Below are positions 32,693 to 40,571 of a stretch of DNA of 64,000 bases, one piece after another. The stretch covers positions 63,527-127,526 of the forward strand of contig FR891329.1 in assembly GCA_000435335.1 (NCBI GenBank). Direction: 5' to 3'. A model generated the notes under the pieces. It did not search any database, was not told the origin of the DNA, and saw only the letters and a list, made by a program, of their open reading frames with translations. The position numbers were made by a program, and so were the translations under genes. Source of the DNA: Clostridium sp. CAG:964. GTDB lineage: Bacteria; Bacillota; Clostridia; Oscillospirales; Acutalibacteraceae. Within the stretch, counting starts at the first letter, position 1. The number at the start of each line of letters is the position of its first letter.

Positions 32693-33298
32693 ATGAAAGG
32701 AATTTTTAAAAACGCTGCTGTAAGGTGTATTGCGATGGTTTTGGTTACGGCACTGCTTATTTTGTTTTTTGCGTTTTACTATTACGATACAAATATCAGC
32801 AAAAGAAAGAATGTACCGGTTATTACCTTTTCTGAAAGCTACAAAACAAAGATAAGCGTAAAATCCACACAGCAGGAGCTGCTGGTGGGTGTTTCTGCAT
32901 ATGACGCAGAGGACGGCGACCTTTCAACCGATATCATTATTGAAAAAATGTCCAATATAATTAAGGGCAATCGCCGTGAAATAACTTATGTTGTGTGTGA
33001 TTCTGACAATAATGTTACAAAGGTTGCTAAGGAAATTACCTACACCGACTACAAAAAGCCTGTTATAAAGCCTGTAAGTGATGTTCCTGTAATAAAAGAA
33101 AGAAAGTATGCCGACATACTTGCCTGCTTTAAGGCAACCGATGTGATAGACGGCGACATAAGCAGTAAAATAAGAATTGACAGTATAGACACAAGTAGGG
33201 ACAGTATTAACCGTGGAGTTTTTCCGGTAACTCTTTCAGTTACCAACAGCTGCGGCGACATTGCTTATTTAGAGTCAACTGTTACTTTAGTTGAATAA
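32693..33298 (+). CDS. Membrane-anchored protein with two Ig-like (DUF5011-type) repeats
   Basis: This 201-residue protein has one N-terminal transmembrane helix (residues 13-30) and two extracellular beta-domains. Each holds the (V)SAYDAEDGDLST or ATDVIDGDISSK signature of bacterial Ig/HYR-like repeats. It is a partial paralogue of the protein encoded at 36355-37215. Translation is likely coupled to the phosphatase. Its role is unknown; it may sense or bind surface polymer next to the kinases. Confidence 0.7.
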   Translation: MKGIFKNAAVRCIAMVLVTALLILFFAFYYYDTNISKRKNVPVITFSESYKTKISVKSTQQELLVGVSAYDAEDGDLSTDIIIEKMSNIIKGNRREITYVVCDSDNNVTKVAKEITYTDYKKPVIKPVSDVPVIKERKYADILACFKATDVIDGDISSKIRIDSIDTSRDSINRGVFPVTLSVTNSCGDIAYLESTVTLVE

Positions 33299-33316
33299 AA
33301 AGGGAGGGCAGACCTT

Positions 33317-34786
33317 ATGAATAATTCACAGGATGATTTAAAGGCACAGGACGATTTAAAAGAACAGGATGCTAACTATTCCTTTGACCTTGCAAGTACA
33401 TTACAGGATTTAACAAAAAGGTGGTTTGTAATTTTGCTCTCCGGTATAATTGCGGCTATAGGCTGTTTTATTACAGCAACGCAATTATATTCACCGCAGT
33501 ATATGACATCAACAACATTGCTTGTACAAAGTAAAAACAATACAGAAAGTGCCTATAATAATTTAACTGCTACAAACAAGATGGCAGGGGTGTTTAAAAA
33601 TATTCTTGACAGCAGTCAGCTGCAAAACTCTGCCGCACGGCAGCTTGGGTATACATCATTTCCCGGCAACTTAAGCTGTTCGGTTATAGAAGAAACAAAT
33701 ATTCTTTCATTTACAGTAACCTCCGACAGCCCGATAAAGTCCTACAGACTGTTAAAAGCGGTTCTTGAGTGCTACCCCCAGTTTACTAAAAATGTTGTTT
33801 CCTCTATTGTACTGCAAACCCTTGAGGAGCCTGTTGTGCCTACAGAACCTACAAACCCTTCTAACGCATTAAAGCTGGCGGTTATAGGCTTTTTTGCAGG
33901 GGCAGCGGCGGTAGTATTAATTATATCTGTGCTTTCGTTTTATAAGGATACAGTAAAAAAGGAAAGCGACATAAATAAGAAGCTTATAACTCAAAGGTTG
34001 GTTTCAATTCCCACACAGAAAAAGAGATTGTCAGTCAGAGAAAAGGTTAAAGGCATAAAAAGGCCCCTTTCTATAACAAATCCTGTTATAAGCTTCGAGT
34101 TTAGAGAGGCCTTTAAAAGGCTAAGGCAGAAAATTGTTTCCGACAGCAAGACGCACCATAACAAGGTTTACGCCGTAACAAGCTCGCTTGAAAACGAGGG
34201 AAAAACCACTGTTGCTGTAAACCTGGCTTTGTCACTCGCAAAAATGGATTACAAGGTTTTGCTTATAGACGGTGACCTTAGAAAACCTGCTGTTGCAAAG
34301 TTTTTAGAGGCTAAAATTACAAACGGCAAATCAATTATTGACTTTCTGAGGGGAAAGGCAAGGCTTTCTGAAATTGCAAGCTATGACGAAATAAACAACA
34401 TAACCATTATGGGCAGCAATAAGGGTACTCAACAGGCAAACGAGCTTATAACCGGTGAAAAGATGGACTACTTGATTTCTGCTGCAAGGGAGCAGTATGA
34501 CTATATAATTATAGACACACCTCCGCTGTGCTTTGTTTCCGACGCCGAAGATATACTGACCTTAAGCGATTCCTCGTTGATTGTTGTAAGAAGAAATGTT
34601 GCAAACGCACTTAGTATTAATGACACTATAGACATTATTCTTGCAAGCGGTGTTAAGCTGATGGGCTGTGTATACAACGATGCGGAAAATGTTTCGATAG
34701 TAGGAAGAGGCTCCGTATATTCCGACTATCAATACGGTAAATACGGATATGGTAAATACGGAAAATATGGCAGCACTGCAGAGTAA
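33317..34786 (+). CDS. Fused Wzz/BY-kinase (tyrosine autokinase), copy 1
   Basis: The protein has 489 residues. The N-terminal Wzz-type domain lies between two transmembrane helices (about residues 35-55 and 190-210). The cytoplasmic BY-kinase has Walker A ENEGKTTVA near residue 294, Walker A' VLLIDGDLRKP and Walker B YIIIDTPPLC. It ends in a Tyr cluster (YSDYQYGKYGYGKYGKYG). BY-kinases control polysaccharide chain length by cyclic Tyr phosphorylation. A GGGAGG site precedes the start. In many Firmicutes the two domains are separate proteins; here they are fused. Confidence 0.93.
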   Translation: MNNSQDDLKAQDDLKEQDANYSFDLASTLQDLTKRWFVILLSGIIAAIGCFITATQLYSPQYMTSTTLLVQSKNNTESAYNNLTATNKMAGVFKNILDSSQLQNSAARQLGYTSFPGNLSCSVIEETNILSFTVTSDSPIKSYRLLKAVLECYPQFTKNVVSSIVLQTLEEPVVPTEPTNPSNALKLAVIGFFAGAAAVVLIISVLSFYKDTVKKESDINKKLITQRLVSIPTQKKRLSVREKVKGIKRPLSITNPVISFEFREAFKRLRQKIVSDSKTHHNKVYAVTSSLENEGKTTVAVNLALSLAKMDYKVLLIDGDLRKPAVAKFLEAKITNGKSIIDFLRGKARLSEIASYDEINNITIMGSNKGTQQANELITGEKMDYLISAAREQYDYIIIDTPPLCFVSDAEDILTLSDSSLIVVRRNVANALSINDTIDIILASGVKLMGCVYNDAENVSIVGRGSVYSDYQYGKYGYGKYGKYGSTAE

Positions 34787-34800
34787 AGGAGGCAAGTAAA

Positions 34801-36336
34801 ATGGAGAAAAAATTCGTGCCTGAAAACAGCAGGTCATATACGCCTGTAGGGGAGTATGCTTCAAAGATTCTTACAGGCATAAAGAAGCACTGGTATATTA
34901 TAGCGGTGCTGGCAGGCATATGCTGTGTAGGCTTTACATTGTATTCATACGCAGCCTATACTCCGCAGTATACTGCCGCAGCAACATTTACAGTTACACC
35001 TAAGGGAGATTCACTGTCCGCATATACAAGCATATCATCTAATGCCTCTACTCAACAGCTTGAAAAAACATTTCCGTACATTATAACAAGTGCTCCTCTT
35101 ACAAGAGTAGTTGCAGAGGACTTGGGGCTGTCAGATGTACCCGGAACATTAACAGCTACAGCTGTAGAGGATACAAACCTTTTTACAATAACCGTAACAT
35201 CATCAAACTATGAAACAGCCTATAATGTATTGAAATCAGTTATTAATAATTATCCCAGCGTTGCGGAGTATGTGGTGGGTGCAACAGACCTTGTTTTAGT
35301 TGTTCCGCCGTCGGCATCGTCCACCCCTATAAATCCTATATCCTACAGAGAAAAAGCACTTATAGGCACGGCAGTGGGAGCTTTGCTAGGGCTTTTAATT
35401 GTATTTTTTCTTGAAAATCTTAACCATACAGTAAGGCATCCTGATGAAATTAGAAAGCTGCTGAACAATCAACGCTTAGGCTCTATTGTAAAGGTTGTAA
35501 AGAAAAAAAGCAGTCATTCAACAGGCAGCTTAACTATTGATGACGCACACACAGATCCAAGATTTAAAGAATCTGTATTTTCAATAAGAAATAAAATAAT
35601 CAAGCTGTGTGCCGATCAAAAAATAAATTCTGTTATGGTTGCCAGCACAACTACAAACGAGGGAAAAACCACTGTAGCGGCAAACCTTGCCATAGCTCTT
35701 GCAAAAAAGCACTACAGAACAGTAATAATTGACTGCGACCTTAGAAACCCTACCGTTAGGCAGCAGCTGAACATTCCGGAGAGCTGCAGCCTGGGCATTG
35801 TAGATGTTATAACAGGCACCTGTAGCCTTCAGGACGCCATAGTAAAAACGAAGAAAAACGGTTTGTATGTGCTGCCGGGTACAATTCCTGTAAACAATGC
35901 CTCTGAGCTTATGGGCAGTAAGCAGCTGGCAGACCTGGTAGCTGCATTGGAAAAAATATTTGACTATGTGGTAATTGATGCTCCGCCGGTGGGAATTGTT
36001 TCTGACGCTTTGGAGATGAAGGATTATGTAGGCGGACTGGTATTTGTAGTAAGGCAGGATTACGCAAAGGTAAGCAAAATTTTGGACTCAATAAGTCTTT
36101 TTGGCTACAGCAAGATAAAAATACTTGGTTGTATCTTTAATATGGCGTCCGGCGTGTTAAGCACAAGGGGCTACGGCAGATATGGCTATAATTCCTATGG
36201 AGGCTATGGCAGCTACGGAAGCTACGGCAGATATGGCTATGGCTACGGTCAGTACGGAGATTACTATGGCAATGAAGAAAACAGCCAAGCTGAAGAGGCT
36301 TCTTACACTGACAGTGATTCTGCTGATGAAGACTAA
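34801..36336 (+). CDS. Fused Wzz/BY-kinase (tyrosine autokinase), copy 2
   Basis: This 511-residue paralogue of the preceding gene has the same order: a Wzz domain between two membrane helices and a kinase with Walker A NEGKTTVA near residue 286, Walker A' VIIDCDLRNP and Walker B YVVIDAPPVG. Its Tyr cluster is longer, about 12 Tyr in a Gly-rich tail, followed by an acidic end. Fourteen bases separate the two kinase genes. Paired kinases suggest cross-phosphorylation or two polymers. Confidence 0.93.
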   Translation: MEKKFVPENSRSYTPVGEYASKILTGIKKHWYIIAVLAGICCVGFTLYSYAAYTPQYTAAATFTVTPKGDSLSAYTSISSNASTQQLEKTFPYIITSAPLTRVVAEDLGLSDVPGTLTATAVEDTNLFTITVTSSNYETAYNVLKSVINNYPSVAEYVVGATDLVLVVPPSASSTPINPISYREKALIGTAVGALLGLLIVFFLENLNHTVRHPDEIRKLLNNQRLGSIVKVVKKKSSHSTGSLTIDDAHTDPRFKESVFSIRNKIIKLCADQKINSVMVASTTTNEGKTTVAANLAIALAKKHYRTVIIDCDLRNPTVRQQLNIPESCSLGIVDVITGTCSLQDAIVKTKKNGLYVLPGTIPVNNASELMGSKQLADLVAALEKIFDYVVIDAPPVGIVSDALEMKDYVGGLVFVVRQDYAKVSKILDSISLFGYSKIKILGCIFNMASGVLSTRGYGRYGYNSYGGYGSYGSYGRYGYGYGQYGDYYGNEENSQAEEASYTDSDSADED

Positions 36337-36354
36337 GGATTTTGGGAGGAACAA

Positions 36355-37215
36355 ATGAATAAAGCTATTAAATCCATTGTAACTGTAATTGCCGTACTCT
36401 CTGTAATAGCTGTAATTTTTACAATATTATTTGCGGACAGCTTGCTCAAGTCTGACAATGAGGGTACAGTTGCTGTTGCAGCTGCTAAGTCGGTAAATAT
36501 AACCTTTGATACCGATCCGCTTATAATAAAGGACGGTAAAAATATTGATTTAATGAGCGGAGTGTCTGCAACCGATTCCCAAGGAAACGATGTAACAAAT
36601 TTGGTAAAGGCTTCGGTTACAAACAGCTCAAAAGATGAAAAATCAATTATGTACAGCATTAACGATGCTGATTATAATCTGGAAGCAACCAAGAGAGGCC
36701 TGCAGCTGTTGAATTATAAGGGGCCGAAAATAGCTGTAAAGCATAAAACCTATACCTGCGACATTAACGAAATTGATTCATACATAAAGTCTATGGTTAG
36801 TGCAAAATGCATAGTGGCAACAGACGGCTACGGAAACAATATTTCAACAGCACTGTATGTTGACAGTGCTGTACAGGTAAAGACCGCCGGCAGCCAAAAG
36901 GTTCGCTTGACCGTTAAAAACAGCTTTGCCGATTCTGTGTCAAGAGATATTGTGGTTAATGTGACAGGCACGCTTGATGAAACCAGAGTAGTGCTTTCCA
37001 CAAAATCAATATCCGTAAAAGCGGGTACGGCAATAAATCCTGAAAAATATATTGTTACAGCTGTTGATAAAAACGGCAATGACATAAAGAATGCTATTGT
37101 TGTTCAAAATGATGTAGATATAAATACACCGGGCAACTATAATGTTTACTATTATTTGCCGGACGAAACAGACTCCACTCCTGCGGCGACTCTTACGGTA
37201 GTTGTAACAGAGTAG
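36355..37215 (+). CDS. Membrane-anchored protein with Ig-like repeats
   Basis: This 286-residue protein has an N-terminal transmembrane helix (residues 9-27) and about three extracellular beta-domains (GVSATDSQGNDVTN; VATDGYGNNIST..VKTAGSQKVRLTV; AVDKNGNDIKN..VDINTPGNYNVYYY) typical of bacterial Ig-like folds. It closes the phosphatase-kinase operon and ends at a strong terminator. It resembles the 32693-33298 protein in plan. The role is unknown. Confidence 0.7.
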   Translation: MNKAIKSIVTVIAVLSVIAVIFTILFADSLLKSDNEGTVAVAAAKSVNITFDTDPLIIKDGKNIDLMSGVSATDSQGNDVTNLVKASVTNSSKDEKSIMYSINDADYNLEATKRGLQLLNYKGPKIAVKHKTYTCDINEIDSYIKSMVSAKCIVATDGYGNNISTALYVDSAVQVKTAGSQKVRLTVKNSFADSVSRDIVVNVTGTLDETRVVLSTKSISVKAGTAINPEKYIVTAVDKNGNDIKNAIVVQNDVDINTPGNYNVYYYLPDETDSTPAATLTVVVTE

Positions 37216-37245
37216 GTTTTTATTCAGAAATTATGGTTATACAAA

Positions 37246-37294
37246 AGCAGAGCATACAGGGCTTTAATCCAAGCCTGTATGCTCTGCTGTTTTT
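37246..37294 (+). terminator. Terminator of the BY-kinase operon
   Basis: 15-base perfect arms (37246-37260 and 37274-37288), then GTTTTTAATT. Confidence 0.9.
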
Positions 37295-37312
37295 AATTGG
37301 CTCTGTGCCAAA

Positions 37313-37352
37313 TAGTCGGGGTGAAAAGAAGGCTGTTTTCTTTTCACCGACT
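37313..37352 (-). terminator. Probable terminator of the DUF4173-like gene
   Basis: A long stem (GTCGG..TGAAAAGAA with TTCTTTTCA..CCGAC, a two-base bulge and a 7-base loop) just after the stop codon on the minus strand; the U tract is weak. Confidence 0.55.
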
Positions 37353-37369
37353 TCTATTATATAGAGTTG

Positions 37370-39583
37370 TTAGCTGCAGCTTATAGTGCTGTAGTCATCG
37401 TCGAAGCTGTAACTATCCGAATAATAATCAGCGCTATAATCGTCATCATTGGTGTCGTAATAGCGTTTATAGCAGCTTTCGTTGTTAAAGCCATATTTTT
37501 CAAGCGTTTTGTGTGCTTGGTATTTAGCTACATTAAACGACGCAAAGCTGTCGTTGTAGCTCTTATATGCTTTATACAAATTGTAGTTAAGTACTCTTTT
37601 CTGACTGTTTGTTAAGCCATTGTCTTCGTCAGCGGCAAAAGGAGCAATATACTTATAAGCAGAGGGATCAAGATCTCTTACCAGATTATTTCCCATCCAC
37701 TCAATTTTGCCCTGCTGATAAAGTGAAATGTTAGCCTGTGCTATAAAGGAATCAATATTTAAAACATTGTAGCCTATTAGAAACAGCATAGAAAAAGCAA
37801 GTGCAAAGGAGAAAAGATTAACCTTGCTGAAAAACTGCTTTACAATTACCAGTATTATCATTACAAACAGGAACAGCATAAATATACTTGTGTTTATTCT
37901 AAGCGCTGTAAAGCCATATTGGTTAATATACATAAGCATTTTAAATAATGCAGTACAAACGAATACCAGTGTAAATGCACACATTATTACCGTTATTATT
38001 CGCAGCCCCATAGGCATAGCACCGTTTTTCCTTTTTGTAAGCAGGATAAGCAGCAATATAATTATAATATTAATTGCTGTTATAACGCACAGCTCAAAAA
38101 AGCCGTTTCGTGCGTAGTCTACTATTGTAAATGTCTGCGGCAGAAGATTGTCCGCAATAAAGCTTACAAAATATGCCAGCTGTGAAATGAGATACATAAA
38201 ATATACTGCACACAGCGGAATAACTATAGAGTACATTAATGCGGCAGGAACAATATGAAAGCTTTCTGCCATCTGGCTGTAGCCAATGCCGTTTTGTGCC
38301 TTTGTATGCGGTGTTTCCTCGTTATATTTTGTGTACAGGCAGCTGAATATTGCCATTGCTACAGGTATACCCAATATTGCATAAGCGACATATTTCAGCA
38401 AATGCAGGAAGAAATCGTCAAATATAAAGGAGAACATAGCCTTGAACATTTGGTCGCCCATAAGAAGCAAAGCTGAAACTATTGCTACAAGAGGCAGTGC
38501 AATGCATAGTCCTAAAATAATCCATTTGCCGTTTCCTCCCTTTTGCCCTTTCTTTTTGTTGAAAAGTGCACTAAAGGCAGAGCCGTAGTTTGCAAACGGA
38601 TAATAAAACACACTTACAAACAGCTGTGTGAGCTTACCGCCGTGCTTTACTCTGTTTTTACCGTTGGTAGTGTATACCCAAAAGCACTGTGCCGGTATTA
38701 AAAAGGCAAAGTCTATTGCCAAAACAAAACTATTGCTGAAAAATGTAAAGAACAGGCTGAAAAGAATCAGCAGTACAAATGTTATATTATGTACAATATC
38801 TATTTTAATGTTCTTCTTTTTCCATACATACAAATAAGAAACGACCATATTGGCAATAAAAAATATGCTTGCACCTATGCCAAGGTCAAACAATACAACC
38901 ACTATTAAATCTACAAACAAAAAGCCCATTACAAAGGCCAACACCGCAAAGAGCTTGTCGGTTTTGTCATATATTTTTTTAGCTTTTGCCACAAAGCCAT
39001 ACTGCTGTTGAGGCTGTGCGGAATAATTATATGAATTTTGTTGATAACCATATGGCGGATAGCCCTGTTTGCTATATCCGGAGTTAAACGGAGGAAAATT
39101 TTGCCCTCTGTTATACCTGTTCTGCGGATTATTGCCAAAGCTGTTTTGCGGCTGTTGATTAGCATTGTTTTGCGGATTACCGCCAAAGTTACCTTGTGGT
39201 TGCTGATTAGCATTGCTCTGCGGATTACCGCCAAAGTTGCCCTGAGGCTGTTGATTAGCATTGCTTTGCGGATTACCGCCAAAGTTGCCCTGAGGCTGTT
39301 GATTAGCATTGCTTTGCGGATTACCGCCAAAGTTGCCCTGAGGCTGTTGATTAGCATTGCTTTGCGGATTACCGCCAAAGTTGCCCTGAGGCTGTTGATT
39401 AGCATTGCTTTGCGGATTACCGCCAAAGTTGCCCTGAGGCTGTTGATTAGCATTGCTTTGCGGATTACCGCCAAAGGCGTTATTTTGCGGATTATTGCCA
39501 AAGCTGTTTTGTGGTTGTTGGCTTTTTTCCGGGGCAGGCTGTTTATTATAGACAGGGTTGCCCTTAGAGCTGTTATTATCCAT
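37370..39583 (-). CDS. Multi-pass membrane protein (DUF4173-like) with Asn/Gln/Pro/Gly repeat region
   Basis: The protein has 737 residues. Residues 1 to about 190 are low complexity, including seven near-identical 16-residue repeats (FGGNPQSNANQQPQGN), and are probably cytoplasmic. From about residue 200 there are 12 or so hydrophobic helices. The C-terminal part (YGFTALRINTSIFM..IGYNVLNIDSFIAQANI) is the DUF4173 signature. The function of the family is unknown. The preceding XRE/DUF2975 pair is co-oriented, with a 9-base gap. Confidence 0.82.
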   Translation of the reverse strand: MDNNSSKGNPVYNKQPAPEKSQQPQNSFGNNPQNNAFGGNPQSNANQQPQGNFGGNPQSNANQQPQGNFGGNPQSNANQQPQGNFGGNPQSNANQQPQGNFGGNPQSNANQQPQGNFGGNPQSNANQQPQGNFGGNPQNNANQQPQNSFGNNPQNRYNRGQNFPPFNSGYSKQGYPPYGYQQNSYNYSAQPQQQYGFVAKAKKIYDKTDKLFAVLAFVMGFLFVDLIVVVLFDLGIGASIFFIANMVVSYLYVWKKKNIKIDIVHNITFVLLILFSLFFTFFSNSFVLAIDFAFLIPAQCFWVYTTNGKNRVKHGGKLTQLFVSVFYYPFANYGSAFSALFNKKKGQKGGNGKWIILGLCIALPLVAIVSALLLMGDQMFKAMFSFIFDDFFLHLLKYVAYAILGIPVAMAIFSCLYTKYNEETPHTKAQNGIGYSQMAESFHIVPAALMYSIVIPLCAVYFMYLISQLAYFVSFIADNLLPQTFTIVDYARNGFFELCVITAINIIIILLLILLTKRKNGAMPMGLRIITVIMCAFTLVFVCTALFKMLMYINQYGFTALRINTSIFMLFLFVMIILVIVKQFFSKVNLFSFALAFSMLFLIGYNVLNIDSFIAQANISLYQQGKIEWMGNNLVRDLDPSAYKYIAPFAADEDNGLTNSQKRVLNYNLYKAYKSYNDSFASFNVAKYQAHKTLEKYGFNNESCYKRYYDTNDDDYSADYYSDSYSFDDDYSTISCS
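39140..39477 (-). repeat. 48-bp tandem coding repeat (about 7 units)
   Basis: Six near-identical 48-bp units and one diverged unit encode FGGNPQSNANQQPQGN. Several units are identical at the DNA level, indicating recent expansion; copy number is likely to vary among strains. Confidence 0.92.
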
Positions 39584-39592
39584 ATATACCTC

Positions 39593-39829
39593 CTATATGT
39601 CGTGTTGCTCTTCCTTTTCCTCTTGATCTGCCATATACTCCAAAATATCACCCGGTTGACAGTCCAGTGCCTTGCAAAGCTTATTTAGTGTAGAAAACCT
39701 TACTGCTCTTGCCTTGCCTGTTTTTAGGATAGACAGGTTGGCGGGGGTAATTCCTACCTCTGCTGCAAGCTTAGTGGATGACATTTTCCTTTTTGCAAGC
39801 ATAACATCAACATTTACTACTATTGCCAT
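39593..39829 (-). CDS. XRE-family regulator (YozG-like)
   Basis: This 78-residue protein is a compact XRE HTH (residues 8-62, MLAKRKMSSTKLAAEVGITPANLSILKTGKARAVRFSTLNKLCKALDCQPGDIL) plus an acidic tail. This subfamily is usually encoded next to a DUF2975 membrane protein, as it is here, and probably regulates that local operon. Confidence 0.88.
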   Translation of the reverse strand: MAIVVNVDVMLAKRKMSSTKLAAEVGITPANLSILKTGKARAVRFSTLNKLCKALDCQPGDILEYMADQEEKEEQHDI

Positions 39830-39848
39830 TTTCCCTCATCCCCCTGTT

Positions 39849-40292
39849 TTATATAGTAAAATCATTTTCTTCTTTAATATCCACTGCGTGAGAATAAACA
39901 TTTCTAAGTACGAGCAAAATGACACCCGAAAAAAGAAACGCCAGTGTGAAAAATGAAAATACCCAAGAAACAAGAGAAACAAAAAAGCTGATTACTCCTG
40001 TAAGTAATATGCCCGCACATACCAGTGTAAAGTAGGTAATATTCTTTTTTACAAAAGTATTGCCGTTTTTTATATTGGTGAGCAATGCGTTAAGTATGCC
40101 CATTGTTGCCGCCATTGGCAGTTCTAATGCATAAATTCCTACAGAAATAGGAAAGGTAATTGCGTCGGAATTGGTTGCCAGCAGACTATAGCTTTTACTT
40201 ACCATAGGAACAAAAAACGCTCCCACTACCATAAGCAAAAGTAATATTCTTACAAACCATAATGACACAATTATTGATTTCGATGGTTTCAT
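39849..40292 (-). CDS. DUF2975 membrane protein
   Basis: This 147-residue protein has four transmembrane helices and the DUF2975 pattern (ISVGIYALELPMAATMGILNALLTNIKNGNTFVKKN). It is coupled with the XRE regulator 19 bases downstream. The pair is widespread in Firmicutes with unknown function. Confidence 0.85.
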   Translation of the reverse strand: MKPSKSIIVSLWFVRILLLLMVVGAFFVPMVSKSYSLLATNSDAITFPISVGIYALELPMAATMGILNALLTNIKNGNTFVKKNITYFTLVCAGILLTGVISFFVSLVSWVFSFFTLAFLFSGVILLVLRNVYSHAVDIKEENDFTI

Positions 40293-40520
40293 AAATGTAC
40301 CTCCTCTGAAAATATATTAGCATTGAAATTACTAAAAGTCAATTATATATACAATAGTTTATTTTGTGTTAATAAGTTTAATAAAATTGTCTATATATAG
40401 TTTGGTTTTACTCTTATTTTTACATAATTATTAATATTTATATCTAAAACAACTAAAATTATGGCTGTATATTTGGTGATATATATCCTGAAATTTCTGT
40501 AGTACAGTGCAAAGCAACTG

Positions 40521-40529
40521 TGCTATAAT
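40521..40529 (+). promoter_or_regulatory. Extended -10 promoter of the CotH-dockerin gene
   Basis: TGC-TATAAT with -10 at 40524-40529, 42 bases before the start; no strong -35. The remaining 40293-40520 is AT-rich with nothing else recognised. Confidence 0.6.
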
Positions 40530-40571
40530 AGGGCTGTACAAACAAATATTTTGATAAAGGAGAAATAATGT

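Noticed and set aside
39140..39477. Regular 48-bp repeats as a CRISPR array
   Set aside because: Units are contiguous with no unique spacers and encode an in-frame protein repeat.
39038..39688. Long open frames on both strands over the repeat region
   Set aside because: They are shadows created by the repeat composition; the minus-strand DUF4173-like gene with membrane helices is the real one.
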